The notes under the pieces are model-generated. The model ran no database searches. It saw only the letters and a list, made by a program, of their open reading frames with translations, and was not told the DNA's origin. From the NCBI GenBank assembly GCA_016195915.1, contig JACPYS010000008.1, forward strand, positions 87,336 through 151,335: a stretch of DNA of 64,000 nt. Reading direction: 5' to 3'. A program made the position numbers and the translations under genes. Within the stretch, counting starts at the first letter, position 1. Every line of letters begins with the position of its first letter. Positions 48,008 to 56,411 of the stretch are shown piece after piece. The stretch is from Betaproteobacteria bacterium. Its GTDB lineage: Bacteria > Pseudomonadota > Gammaproteobacteria > Burkholderiales > SG8-39.

Positions 48008-48416
48008 CGGCCCGCTGGCCGCGCTGTTCGACGCCGATGACCGCTGGCACGACCGGACCTTGTCCTTTGTGCATGCGTACCGCGGCGAGCTGCTTTGCTC
48101 GGCGGCGAACGTAACCGAGGCGGTGTGGATCGCTTCCAACGCGTCTCACGCTGTGGCGAAGAATCTTATCGCGTGGCTCGGTCGCGGCGCAGTCAGAATC
48201 TTCAACATTGAACAGGGCGACCTGGCGCGCATTGGGACGCTGTTCGTGAAGTATCGGGACCAGAATCCGGATTTTGCCGATCTGGCGCTGCTTGCGCTGG
48301 CCGAGCGGGAACAGGTCTACGAGGCGATAACGATAGACGAGCGCGATTTCGCTTTGTATCGGCTCCGAAACGGCCGCCGCGTTGTTAACCTCTTGACGCA
48401 AACGCAGCAGAGCTAG
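47985..48416 (+). CDS. PIN-domain toxin
   Basis: This 143-residue PIN nuclease opens with RRVLIDSGPLAALFDADDRWHDR. The acidic set is D7, E in SAANVTEAVWIAS, D in NPDFADLALLALAE and D in ITIDERDFALYR. It is of the branch with I-D-S/T-G-P-L. It starts from GTG 47985 inside the end of the antitoxin gene. The expected action is RNA cleavage. Confidence 0.88.
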   Translation: MRRVLIDSGPLAALFDADDRWHDRTLSFVHAYRGELLCSAANVTEAVWIASNASHAVAKNLIAWLGRGAVRIFNIEQGDLARIGTLFVKYRDQNPDFADLALLALAEREQVYEAITIDERDFALYRLRNGRRVVNLLTQTQQS

Positions 48417-48506
48417 GCGACTTTTGCGGAAGTCTCACCCCGGTACCCGAACCGGTATCCTGCGCAGAGAGCGGGGTGGAGACCGCCCTTTGTAGCCAGC
48501 CCCGGC

Positions 48507-49217
48507 TCAGCGCGCGTAGGTAATGGTCAAGTCACCCACGCCATCGACATGGCCCTCGAGCTTGTCGCCGGGATTGACCGGCCCCACGCCCGCGGGTGTG
48601 CCGGTGTAGATGAGGTCCCCGGGCTGCAGCGTGATCAGGCGGGACAGGTAGGCGATCTGCTCCTGCACGTTCCAGATCTGTTGCGACAGGTCGCCCTGCT
48701 GCTTCACCTGTCCGTTCACCTTGACCCAGATCGCGCCCTTCGCGGGATGACCGATCTCGGTAGCAGGCCTTAGCGCAGTGCACGGCGCCGATTCGTCGAA
48801 GCTCTTGCCCATCTCCCAGGGCCGGCCTGCCTTCTTCGCCGCGCCCTGCAGGTCGCGACGCGTCATGTCCAGCCCCACGCCGTAACCCCAGACGTGATCG
48901 AGTGATTTCTCCACCGCGATGTCCTTCCCGCCCTTGCCGATGGCGACCACGAGCTCGATCTCGTGGTGCACTTCCTTGGTAGCCACGGGAAAACCGATGG
49001 TGGAATTGTTCTGCACGATCGAGTTGGCCGGCTTCATGAAGAAGAACGGCGGCTCCCGGTTCGGATCGTGGCCCATCTCGCGCGCGTGGTCGGCGTAATT
49101 GCGCCCGACACAGTAGATCCGGCCGACGGGAAAGCGCAGCTCGCTTCCGGCGATGGGCAGCGACGGCAGGGGGCCGATGTCGATGACGTACTTTACGTTG
49201 CGGAGATCGTCTTTCAT
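48507..49217 (-). CDS. Fumarylacetoacetate hydrolase family protein (fumarylpyruvate hydrolase-like)
   Basis: This 236-residue FAH-fold hydrolase cleaves a C-C bond in a beta-dicarbonyl ring-cleavage product. Metal and catalytic marks are VGRNYADHAREMG, FFFMKPANSIVQN, HHEIELVVAIG (the E-x-E ligands), WGYGVGLDMTRRDLQ with its Asp, and IYTGTPAGVGPVNPGDKL. Start MKDDLRNVKYV follows GGAAAGG at a normal distance. Length and motifs match fumarylpyruvate hydrolase of the gentisate pathway, which fits the MaiA-like GST at 55656. Confidence 0.88.
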   Translation of the reverse strand: MKDDLRNVKYVIDIGPLPSLPIAGSELRFPVGRIYCVGRNYADHAREMGHDPNREPPFFFMKPANSIVQNNSTIGFPVATKEVHHEIELVVAIGKGGKDIAVEKSLDHVWGYGVGLDMTRRDLQGAAKKAGRPWEMGKSFDESAPCTALRPATEIGHPAKGAIWVKVNGQVKQQGDLSQQIWNVQEQIAYLSRLITLQPGDLIYTGTPAGVGPVNPGDKLEGHVDGVGDLTITYAR

Positions 49218-49297
49218 TTGCGTCCTTTCCGGGGAGGGTTTGAAGACCTGGGAATTTCGATTGAAGCGGCCGGTGGGCATTTTAAGGGATAGTTTGG

Positions 49298-49311
49298 TGA
49301 TCTAGATCAAG
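49298..49311. promoter_or_regulatory. FNR/Anr-type box between FAH and Liv operon 2
   Basis: GTGAT-CTAG-ATCAA matches the FNR-family consensus TTGAT-N4-ATCAA at nine of ten defined bases. It also contains the perfect 12-base palindrome TGATCTAGATCA (49299-49310). It sits in the 198-base divergent region, 81 bases from the FAH start and 105 from the binding-protein start. Oxygen-responsive control is a possibility. Confidence 0.4.
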
Positions 49312-49415
49312 ACATCGCGCGCGCGCAGCGGCAAATTGTTGACTCGATTCGAGGCGTAGTGCCACCATGGCCGGATTTCGGCCGTTTCGTCCCAGCCAAT
49401 CAGACGGAGACAAAC

Positions 49416-50660
49416 ATGAAGAGGCTTTGGGCTTTGAGTTCGATTTTCCTGTTCTGCAGTGTTCTTGTGCACGGCACGGCAATCGCCGCCGATCCGGCCA
49501 AGATAAAGATCGGCATCCTGCTCCCGCTCACGGGAACGTTTGCGGCAGTGGCTGAAACGCAGAGGGACGGTGCGCTGCTCGCGATCGACGTGGTCAACAA
49601 GCGCGGCGGGCTCAACATGCCCGGCGGGAAAGTCATGATGGAAGGCGTGGTCGCCGACGATGAAGCCAAGCAGGATGTGGGCGTGCGTCGCTTCCGTTAC
49701 ATGCAGACCGAAGGCGTGAAAGGGCTGGGTGGCCAGACCTGGGCCCCGCTCGCGTACGCGATCAATGCGATGGTCAGCAAGGAACCACTGCCCTACTTCC
49801 CGGTCTGCGTGATGGCCAAGGAGGCCTTCCAGAAAGGCAAGCTGGCAGATTCCACCTTTGCCACCGCGTACAGCCCGTGGACCGTGGGCTACATGGCGGG
49901 CCAGGCCGCCGTCAAGACGCTGGGCAAGAAACGCATCTTCTTCCTCGCGCGCGCCGACAGCTGGGGCTGGGACATGCGCGACGGCGCCACGGCCGCGGCC
50001 AAGGAAGGCGGCGCCGAGATCGTCGGCTACGACGAGGTTTCGCTGGGGACCAGTGACTACACCACGGTGCTGCAGAAGGTCCGCGCGGCCAGGCCCGATG
50101 TATTCATCGCCGCGCAGTTTGCCGCCGACGCGATTGCGCTGCTGAAGCAGGTCCAGCAGATGGGGCTCAACAAGGAAATGACGATCTTCAACGCCTTCAT
50201 CACCAACGTGGTCGCGAAGGGCCTCCCCGCCGAAGCGCTCGAGGGCGTCTACTCGATGCATTACTTTTACCACGACCTGAGCAGCTTCCCCGACAAGGAA
50301 GTGGCCAAGAGCGCCAAGGATTTCAGCGACCTGTACCGCAGCAAGTACAACCGGCCACCGGATGCCTATGCAGCCATCGCCTATATCGCCTACATGGAGA
50401 TGTTCAGGGGATTCGAGGCCGCCAAGTCCTTCGAGCCGAAAAAGGTGTCGGCGGCCCTGATGGCGAACAAGGGCCAGTTCAACACCGTCAAAGGCCCTGC
50501 CAGATGGCGCGAGGACCACTCGGCCGAATACAAGCACGCCGCGTTCCTGGTGAAGGGTAAGGGTGCCAAGGAGCAGAAGAACGAGTGGGACCTGTTTACG
50601 GTCATGGGTTCGGTTGGCGGCGAGGCTGTGCTGCCGACGCTCAAGTCGCTCGGTTATTGA
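49416..50660 (+). CDS. Periplasmic substrate-binding protein of Liv operon 2
   Basis: This 414-residue Liv-type receptor has a signal peptide (LWALSSIFLFCSVLVHGTAIA) and KIKIGILLPLTGTFAAVAETQR. Other marks are VVADDEAKQDVGVRRFRYM, GGQTWAPLAYAINAM and GWDMRDGATAAAKEGGAEIVG. The ATG used gives the signal peptide; a longer ORF does not. Its ligand is unknown, possibly an aromatic or ring-cleavage acid given the divergent FAH gene. Confidence 0.92.
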   Translation: MKRLWALSSIFLFCSVLVHGTAIAADPAKIKIGILLPLTGTFAAVAETQRDGALLAIDVVNKRGGLNMPGGKVMMEGVVADDEAKQDVGVRRFRYMQTEGVKGLGGQTWAPLAYAINAMVSKEPLPYFPVCVMAKEAFQKGKLADSTFATAYSPWTVGYMAGQAAVKTLGKKRIFFLARADSWGWDMRDGATAAAKEGGAEIVGYDEVSLGTSDYTTVLQKVRAARPDVFIAAQFAADAIALLKQVQQMGLNKEMTIFNAFITNVVAKGLPAEALEGVYSMHYFYHDLSSFPDKEVAKSAKDFSDLYRSKYNRPPDAYAAIAYIAYMEMFRGFEAAKSFEPKKVSAALMANKGQFNTVKGPARWREDHSAEYKHAAFLVKGKGAKEQKNEWDLFTVMGSVGGEAVLPTLKSLGY

Positions 50661-50732
50661 TTCCTTCCCCCCGCCCCGGCAGATTGTGCATTCCGTCCAT
50701 CGCCGGGGCGGAACGTCCGACAAGGACCGGCC

Positions 50733-51530
50733 GTGAGCACGGACCTGCGCACGGAAATCATCAAGGCCGAAGGCGTCACCAAGCGCTTCGGCGGGCTGGT
50801 CGCCGTCGACCGCGTGGACTATTCGCTGCGCGAATACGAAGTCGCCGGCATCATCGGCTCCAACGGCGCCGGGAAGACCACCTTCTTCAATCTGCTCACG
50901 GGATATTACGTTCCCGACGCCGGTAGCATCCTCTACAAGGGCAACGACGTCACGCGCATGACACCGCAGGAGCGGGTTGCCATCGGGATGATGCGCAGCT
51001 TTCAGCTCACCTCGACCTTCGACAACTTGAGCGTCGTAGACAATCTGGTACTCAGCTTTTTCCGTGCGCATAGAAGATCGACGCTGATGCACCTGGTATT
51101 CAACACCTGCAAGCGATTCCGGCAGGAAGAGAAGATCCTCACGATCCTGGAAACCTTCGATCTGCAGGACGTGCGCGACCGGGAGGTCAAGCACCTCAGC
51201 CTCGGCGAAAAGAGACGCCTGGAAATCGCGATGGCGGTACTGGCCGAGCCCGAGGTGCTGCTGCTGGACGAACCGCTTGCGGGCCTGGCGGAATCCGAGA
51301 TCAAGGGCATCCTTGACGTGCTGCGCAGACACGTCGGCAAGCAGAGCATCCTGATCGTCGAGCACAAGATTTCGCACGTGGAGGATTTTCTGCAGCGACT
51401 CACGGTGATGCACGAGGGCAGGATCATCGCCGACGGCGGGTACGAGGAAACCCTCCGGCATCCCGAGGTGCGCAGGAGCTACTGGCAGATCGACATCGAG
51501 GCGGAGGCAGGAGGGTCCGCCGGATCATGA
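50733..51530 (+). CDS. livG: ABC transporter ATPase LivG (operon 2)
   Basis: This 265-residue ATPase starts from GTG. Walker A is GSNGAGKTTFFN (an S replaces the usual P), signature LSLGEKRRLEIAMAV, Walker B LLLDEPLAGLAE, and H-loop LIVEHKISHVE. It overlaps livF by four bases. Confidence 0.92.
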   Translation: MSTDLRTEIIKAEGVTKRFGGLVAVDRVDYSLREYEVAGIIGSNGAGKTTFFNLLTGYYVPDAGSILYKGNDVTRMTPQERVAIGMMRSFQLTSTFDNLSVVDNLVLSFFRAHRRSTLMHLVFNTCKRFRQEEKILTILETFDLQDVRDREVKHLSLGEKRRLEIAMAVLAEPEVLLLDEPLAGLAESEIKGILDVLRRHVGKQSILIVEHKISHVEDFLQRLTVMHEGRIIADGGYEETLRHPEVRRSYWQIDIEAEAGGSAGS

Positions 51531-52219
51531 CGAGCGAAGAAATACTGACCGTCAAGGGGCTGACCGTCAGCTACGGCGAATCGAAGGTACTGTTCGACAT
51601 GGACCTGGGCGTAGGGCCGGGCCAGATCGTGGCCTGCGTGGGCCGCAACGGGGCCGGCAAGACCACGCTGCTCAAGAGCATCGCCGGATTTCTCAAGCCC
51701 CTGGCCGGGACCGTCACCTCCGGCCACGTCAGCCTGCTCGGGCACAAACCCTACGATATCGCCAGGATGGGGATCAAGTACGTTCCGCAGGACAAGAAAG
51801 TTTTTTCCGATCTGACCGTCGGGGAGAACCTGGAACTGGGCAGCTACGCCACGGGGGACTACAACTGGGACCGCATCACCGGCTATTTTCCGAAACTCAA
51901 AGCGCTCATGGACCGCAAGGCCGGCTACCTGAGCGGCGGCGAACGCCAGATGCTGATGATCGGCAGGGCCCTGCTCGGCAGCCCGAAGCTGCTGCTCATC
52001 GACGAGCCCACCGAAGGGCTGGCGCCAAGCATCGTCTCCCACCTGAAAAACGTATTCGCGGAATTGAGCAAGAGCGCAGCCCTGGTGATCGTGGAGCAGA
52101 ACCTGCCCCTGATCTGCGCGATCGCGGACAAGGTCTACGCGATCAAGGAGGGGCGGGTCGTGGCCGAACTGTCCGGCCGGGATTCGATCAGGGCGGATGT
52201 CTGTGAACGCTACCTCTAG
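51527..52219 (+). CDS. livF: ABC transporter ATPase LivF (operon 2)
   Basis: This 230-residue ATPase has Walker A GRNGAGKTTLLK, signature LSGGERQMLMIGRAL, Walker B LLLIDEPTEGLAPS and VIVEQNLPLIC. It begins at an ATG overlapping the livG stop. LivF precedes the permeases here, the reverse of operon 1 order. Confidence 0.92.
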   Translation: MTSEEILTVKGLTVSYGESKVLFDMDLGVGPGQIVACVGRNGAGKTTLLKSIAGFLKPLAGTVTSGHVSLLGHKPYDIARMGIKYVPQDKKVFSDLTVGENLELGSYATGDYNWDRITGYFPKLKALMDRKAGYLSGGERQMLMIGRALLGSPKLLLIDEPTEGLAPSIVSHLKNVFAELSKSAALVIVEQNLPLICAIADKVYAIKEGRVVAELSGRDSIRADVCERYL

Positions 52220-52237
52220 CGGTACAAGGGTGAAGGC

Positions 52238-53227
52238 ATGCTGAAAGCATTCCAGTGGTGGCGCGGCCTGCTGCTCGCGTTTTCACTGCTGGCGGTGTCG
52301 CGGGTCTTTCTGCCCCTGCCGTTCGTCATCGAGGTCGTCATCTTCTCGGTCTACACGATCGGGTGCAGCTTCCTGCTGGGGCGCGTGGGGTTCATCTCGT
52401 TCGGGCAGCCGGCCTACCTGGCGGTCGGCGCCTATGCAACGGCGTTCTATCTTTTCTACTTCGGCACCAACCCCTATGTCGGAATCCTGATGGGCGTGCT
52501 GGCGGGGGTTGCCGTGTCGTCGATCGTCGGTCCCCTGTTCGTGCGCTTGCGCAGCGACTACTTTGCGCTGGTGAATCTGGCGCTCGCGGTGATCGTGTTC
52601 TATCTCATGCAGAAGGTGCTGGCCGGCATCACCCACGGCGACAACGGCCTGTGGTTCCTGACCAACATAGCCTCCACACCGATGCTGGACCTGTCGCGGC
52701 CGAGCGATTTCTTCATCTTCTCGTTCCTGGTCGCGCTGGCCGTCTGGGCTTTCTACAAGTACCTCGACGACACGGTCTATGGCGCCTGCTGCCTGGCAAC
52801 CAAGATCAACGAAGACAAGCTCAAATTTCTGGGCTACAGCAATTACCGCGTGCGTCTGCTCGCTTTCATCATCGCGAACACGACGACCGCGCTGGCCGGT
52901 GCGATGTACGCGGTGTACCTGGGCTTCGTCAGTCCCGAAATGAGCAGCCCGTCGCGCGCGGCCGATCCGGTGATCGTCACGATCCTCGGCGGCGTGGGTA
53001 CGCTGTACGGCCCGATCGTCGGCGCGTTCGCCTACACCGGCATGAAAGACGTGATCAGCAAGTTCATCGGCAACTGGGAGCTGTTCATCGGGTTCCTGCT
53101 GGTATTTATCATGCTCGCGGGTGAAAAAGGCATCTGGGGCACGCTGCAGCCCTGGCTGGCCGCGCGGTTCGCGAGGAAGACAGCAGTCGCTGACGCATCG
53201 ACGGACGAAACGGAGACGCGCCGCTGA
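52238..53227 (+). CDS. livM: ABC transporter permease LivM (operon 2)
   Basis: This 329-residue permease has eight or more hydrophobic segments. Marks are GRVGFISFGQPAYLAVGAYATAF, NEDKLKFLGYSNYRVRLLAF as the ATPase-contact loop, and ILGGVGTLYGPIVGAFAYTG. A 30-residue charged tail follows the last helix. The stop overlaps the livH start (TGATG). Confidence 0.92.
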   Translation: MLKAFQWWRGLLLAFSLLAVSRVFLPLPFVIEVVIFSVYTIGCSFLLGRVGFISFGQPAYLAVGAYATAFYLFYFGTNPYVGILMGVLAGVAVSSIVGPLFVRLRSDYFALVNLALAVIVFYLMQKVLAGITHGDNGLWFLTNIASTPMLDLSRPSDFFIFSFLVALAVWAFYKYLDDTVYGACCLATKINEDKLKFLGYSNYRVRLLAFIIANTTTALAGAMYAVYLGFVSPEMSSPSRAADPVIVTILGGVGTLYGPIVGAFAYTGMKDVISKFIGNWELFIGFLLVFIMLAGEKGIWGTLQPWLAARFARKTAVADASTDETETRR

Positions 53228-54096
53228 TGGACGCCCAACTGCTGATTTCCGGCGTCATATTCGGCTTGAGCATCGGGAGCATCTTTTTCCTGATGGCGAT
53301 CGGCTTGTCGCTGTGCTTCGGACTGATGCGCATCATCAGCCTCGACCAGATGCTCTATTACTCGATCGGCGGGTACCTCACCTTCTCGCTCAGCCTCGCG
53401 ACCGGGAGCGTGTGGCTCGGCGTGCTGGGCGGGCTGGTCGTCTCCGGCATCAGCGCCTTCGCCGTGGAAAGGCTGGTCTTCCGGCGCATCTACGAACGCG
53501 AACTCACCTTCAGCATGATCACGTCCTTCGGCATATTGATCGGCGGGATCGGCATCATCAAGTTCTTCTGGGGAGTGGTTCCGCGTCCGGTGCCCGTGCC
53601 GATCCAGATACAGACCGGCATCTTCGGCACCGACGTCCCGGTCTACCGGCTGGTGGTTGTCGCCGTCGCGATTCTCGTTTATCTGGGGATCTGGCTCTTC
53701 CTGAACCGCACCATCACCGGCAAGGCGATCCGCGCGGGCATCGAGGACGTGGAGCACGTCGAAGGACTGGGCATCAACGTGTCGCGGCTGTTCACCATCA
53801 CCTTCATCATTGCCGGTTCGTTGTCCGGTCTGGCCGGCGGCCTGCATGCGCCGCTGATCATGGTGGATCCGACCATGGGGCTGGAAGTGCTGGCCTTCGT
53901 ATTCATGGTCGTCATCATCGGCGGCCTGGGGAGCATCAAGGGAACCCTGATATCGGCCCTGATCGTCGGCCAGGTGGTTTCGATCGGATCGCTCATCTAC
54001 GCGCCGCTCGCCCAGATGGCGCCGTTTGCGATCATGCTGCTGATCCTCCTGGTCAAGCCGACCGGGCTCTACGGCAGCGCGCTGCTGAAGAAATGA
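53227..54096 (+). CDS. livH: ABC transporter permease LivH (operon 2)
   Basis: This 289-residue permease has GLSIGSIFFLMAIGLSLCFGLMRIISLDQM in its first helices, and AGIEDVEHVEGLGINVSRLF and VIIGGLGSIKGTLISALIVG later. As the last gene of operon 2 it ends only 24 bases before palindromic operators of the next toxin-antitoxin-like pair. Confidence 0.92.
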   Translation: MDAQLLISGVIFGLSIGSIFFLMAIGLSLCFGLMRIISLDQMLYYSIGGYLTFSLSLATGSVWLGVLGGLVVSGISAFAVERLVFRRIYERELTFSMITSFGILIGGIGIIKFFWGVVPRPVPVPIQIQTGIFGTDVPVYRLVVVAVAILVYLGIWLFLNRTITGKAIRAGIEDVEHVEGLGINVSRLFTITFIIAGSLSGLAGGLHAPLIMVDPTMGLEVLAFVFMVVIIGGLGSIKGTLISALIVGQVVSIGSLIYAPLAQMAPFAIMLLILLVKPTGLYGSALLKK

Positions 54097-54119
54097 CTCG
54101 AACGGAAATTGGAAATTCG

Positions 54120-54158
54120 TACGCATAATGCGTATGCTTGTACGTTAAATGCGTACAA
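54120..54158 (+). promoter_or_regulatory. Double palindromic operator of the HTH-MNT/HEPN pair
   Basis: TACGCAT-A-ATGCGTA (54120-54134) is a perfect 15-base palindrome. Four bases later TTGTACG-N7-CGTACAA (54138-54158) is a perfect inverted repeat. They share the words GTAC and ATGCGTA. The second contains the ATG start at 54149, so a bound repressor would cover the start codon. The N-terminal HTH of the product is the obvious ligand. Confidence 0.6.
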
Positions 54159-54868
54159 AGGCTCATACGAGCGCAGGGTCCAATTCGCTGCCAGCCACGG
54201 CGTCGCTGGCATCCGCATTGTTTGGAAAATCGATGCGTGCGATTCTGGCCACGCTCTACGGCCGGCCGGACGAGGAATTTTATTTGCGCGAGCTCGCGCG
54301 CGTGGCCGCGACCGCGGCCAGCTCGCTGCAGCGCGATCTTGCGGCACTGGCCGGCGCCGGCATCGTTTTGCGCGCCCTGCGGGGGCACCAGGTCTATTTC
54401 CGCGCCAATCGCACCTGTCCGATATTCGATGAGCTGCGCGGGCTGGTGGTCAAGACATTCGGCGTCGCGGATGTATTGAAACAAGCACTGCAACCGTTTT
54501 TCGACCGTATCGATGCCGCATTTGTCTACGGATCCATGGCGCGCGGCGAGGAACGCTCCGCGAGCGACATCGACCTGTTCGTGGTAGGAGAGATTTCGTT
54601 CGGCGACGTGATCGAGGCGCTCGCGCCGGCGCAGCACAAGCTCGGGCGGGAAATCAACCCGACGGTGTTTTCGTCGGCGGAGTTTGCCGACAAGGTACAT
54701 GAAGAAAATCACTTCGTAACAACGGTGCTTGCCGAAAAACAACTGTTCGTGATTGGAGGTGCAGATGAGCTTGAAAGCGTGGCTCGCAAAAGGCGCACTG
54801 CAGGCGCACAAAGCGTCAGCAAAGGAAATCGCCGGCCTGCTCGCGCTGGCCGATCGAAATCTCGCTGA
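54149..54868 (+). CDS. HTH-MNT nucleotidyltransferase domain protein
   Basis: This 239-residue protein has an N-terminal winged helix (ILATLYGRPDEEFYLRELARVAA, then SSLQRDLAALAGAGIVLRALRG) and a minimal nucleotidyltransferase domain with YGSMARGEERSASDIDLFVVG, giving the GS and D-x-D motifs. Homologues show similarity from LASALFGKS on, so ATG 54149 is preferred over 54233. It overlaps the HEPN gene by 104 bases. In known MNT-HEPN pairs, the MNT protein inactivates the HEPN RNase by adding AMP; the HTH probably represses the operon. Confidence 0.83.
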   Translation: MRTKAHTSAGSNSLPATASLASALFGKSMRAILATLYGRPDEEFYLRELARVAATAASSLQRDLAALAGAGIVLRALRGHQVYFRANRTCPIFDELRGLVVKTFGVADVLKQALQPFFDRIDAAFVYGSMARGEERSASDIDLFVVGEISFGDVIEALAPAQHKLGREINPTVFSSAEFADKVHEENHFVTTVLAEKQLFVIGGADELESVARKRRTAGAQSVSKGNRRPARAGRSKSR

Positions 54869-55208
54869 CGCCGGCATTCGCGGACTGAGCGCGGAAGGAA
54901 AATTTCAATTCGCGTACAACGCGGCCCTTGCGACGGCAACCGCAGCGCTGCACGCCGCGGGGTATCGCACCAACTCCAATGTTCCCGGACACCATGCGGT
55001 TACGGTCAAGTCTCTGGAGCGCACCATTAAGATCGACGCGGCATTGGTGCGCAAGCTCGACGCCTATCGCCGCAAACGCAACCGGGTCTCGTACGACGCC
55101 CCGGCGGCTGTGTCGGCCAAGGAGGCTGCCGAGATGCTGGCGCTGGCAATTCAACTCAAGAGAGATGTCGAGGCGTGGATCCGCGCCAAGCATGCGGTGC
55201 TGACCTGA
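54765..55208 (+). CDS. HEPN-domain protein, putative RNase toxin
   Basis: This 147-residue all-helical protein has the HEPN layout. The catalytic R-x4-6-H motif reads YRRKRNRVSYD, with Tyr in place of His; this variant occurs in the group and its activity is uncertain. The upstream conserved segment FQFAYNAALATATAALHAAGY is also typical. GGAGGT stands six bases before the ATG and lies within the MNT coding region. The pairing with MNT marks a toxin-antitoxin module. Confidence 0.8.
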   Translation: MSLKAWLAKGALQAHKASAKEIAGLLALADRNLADAGIRGLSAEGKFQFAYNAALATATAALHAAGYRTNSNVPGHHAVTVKSLERTIKIDAALVRKLDAYRRKRNRVSYDAPAAVSAKEAAEMLALAIQLKRDVEAWIRAKHAVLT

Positions 55209-55225
55209 TCCGAGACTCGCACCCG

Positions 55226-55531
55226 TCAGCGCGGCGTGGCGTCGCCGCCTTCGACGATCACGTTCTCGACCACGCCACCGCCCGCGCGGCGAAACGCGGC
55301 AGCCTCCTGATATTCCCTCGATTCGAAGCAGGCCACCGCGCGTTCGAAACTCGCGAACTCGATCACCACGTGGCGCATGAACTTCTCCGGCCCCTCCATG
55401 ATGCGGAACCTGCCGCCGCGCGCGAGCACCTTGCCGCCGAACTTCGCGACGATGCCGGGCACCAGGTCGGTATATTTCTTGTACTGCTCCGGATGGTCGA
55501 TTCTCGAACGGGCGATCCAGTAGGCGGGCAT
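55226..55531 (-). CDS. DUF1330 family protein
   Basis: This 101-residue ferredoxin-like alpha/beta protein matches DUF1330: PAYWIARSRIDHPEQYKKYTDLV, then GGKVLARGGRFRIMEG, HVVIEFASFERAVACFES and EYQEAAAFRR. The function is unknown; members occur near catabolic genes. It is divergent from the MaiA-like gene. Confidence 0.88.
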   Translation of the reverse strand: MPAYWIARSRIDHPEQYKKYTDLVPGIVAKFGGKVLARGGRFRIMEGPEKFMRHVVIEFASFERAVACFESREYQEAAAFRRAGGGVVENVIVEGGDATPR

Positions 55532-55655
55532 GCAGAGGTCCTTTTATCTATTCATCCATCACAAGAGATGGGCAATCGGCTCGTGCGCTGGCATCAGTTT
55601 GACATGGCCCGCGCCGCAGGCGTCAAATGCACGCGCAACGCCAAGGAGGCATGCC

Positions 55656-56321
55656 ATGACAATGAAGCTCTATGGATTCTGGCGTTCGCTCGCCACTTAC
55701 CGCGTGCGCACGGCGCTGGCGCTGAAGGGCGTCGAAGCGGAGGAAATTTCCATCAACCTGCTCCAGGGCAAGCAGTTTGCCGACGCCTACAAAGCGGTCA
55801 ATCCCCAGAGCGTAGTCCCGGCGCTGGTGATCGACGAAGGGCCGCCGCTGTTTCAATCGATGGCCATCCTCGAGTACCTGGAAGAAACCTGCCCGGATCC
55901 CGCATTGCTGCCGAAAGATCCACGCGGACGTGCGCGCGTGCGTGGACTGGCGCAGATTGCCGTCGCCGACGGCCATCCGATCATCACGCCGAAAGTCCGC
56001 AACTATCTCGAGACCGAACTGCACGTCGACGAAGCGGCGCGCAACCGGTGGTGCGCGCACTGGATGCTCAAGGCGCTGGAAGGCATCGAGGGGCACCTGG
56101 CGAAGGAGCCCGAAACCGGCCGTTTCTGCCACGGTGATGCTCCCACCCTCGCCGACATCTGCCTCGCGTCGCAGGTGCTCGGAGCGAAGAACTACTTCAG
56201 CTGCGACACTTCGGGCGTGCCGACCGTGATGCGCATTTTCGGCGCCTGCATGGAAATCGACGCGTTCGACCACTCGCAGCCTCTGAAGCAACCCGACGCA
56301 CCCCGCAGTCCAGCGCATTGA
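55656..56321 (+). CDS. maiA: Maleylacetoacetate/maleylpyruvate isomerase-like GST
   Basis: This 221-residue zeta-class glutathione transferase has MKLYGFWRSLATYRVRTALALKG, where S-x-x-T-Y-R-V-R replaces the classical S-S-C-S-x-R-V-R, then NPQSVVPALVIDEGPPLFQSMAILEYLEE. The C-terminal part has HGDAPTLADICLASQVL. AAGGAGG stands before the ATG. The usual active-site S-S-C is changed to S-L-A, leaving one Ser, which may alter the reaction. With the FAH-like enzyme it would complete a gentisate-type branch. Confidence 0.85.
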   Translation: MTMKLYGFWRSLATYRVRTALALKGVEAEEISINLLQGKQFADAYKAVNPQSVVPALVIDEGPPLFQSMAILEYLEETCPDPALLPKDPRGRARVRGLAQIAVADGHPIITPKVRNYLETELHVDEAARNRWCAHWMLKALEGIEGHLAKEPETGRFCHGDAPTLADICLASQVLGAKNYFSCDTSGVPTVMRIFGACMEIDAFDHSQPLKQPDAPRSPAH

Positions 56322-56411
56322 CCTTGGGCCAGTTTGCAGGGATCGCGCCGTGGACAAAGCCCGGACCTAGGGCTATAACTGCCGCAAAATAATCAAACAG
56401 AGGAGAACAGC

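Noticed and set aside
49302..51461. 719-codon minus-strand ORF opposite the Liv receptor and LivG
   Set aside because: Shadow of two well-supported genes; no signal or domain visible.
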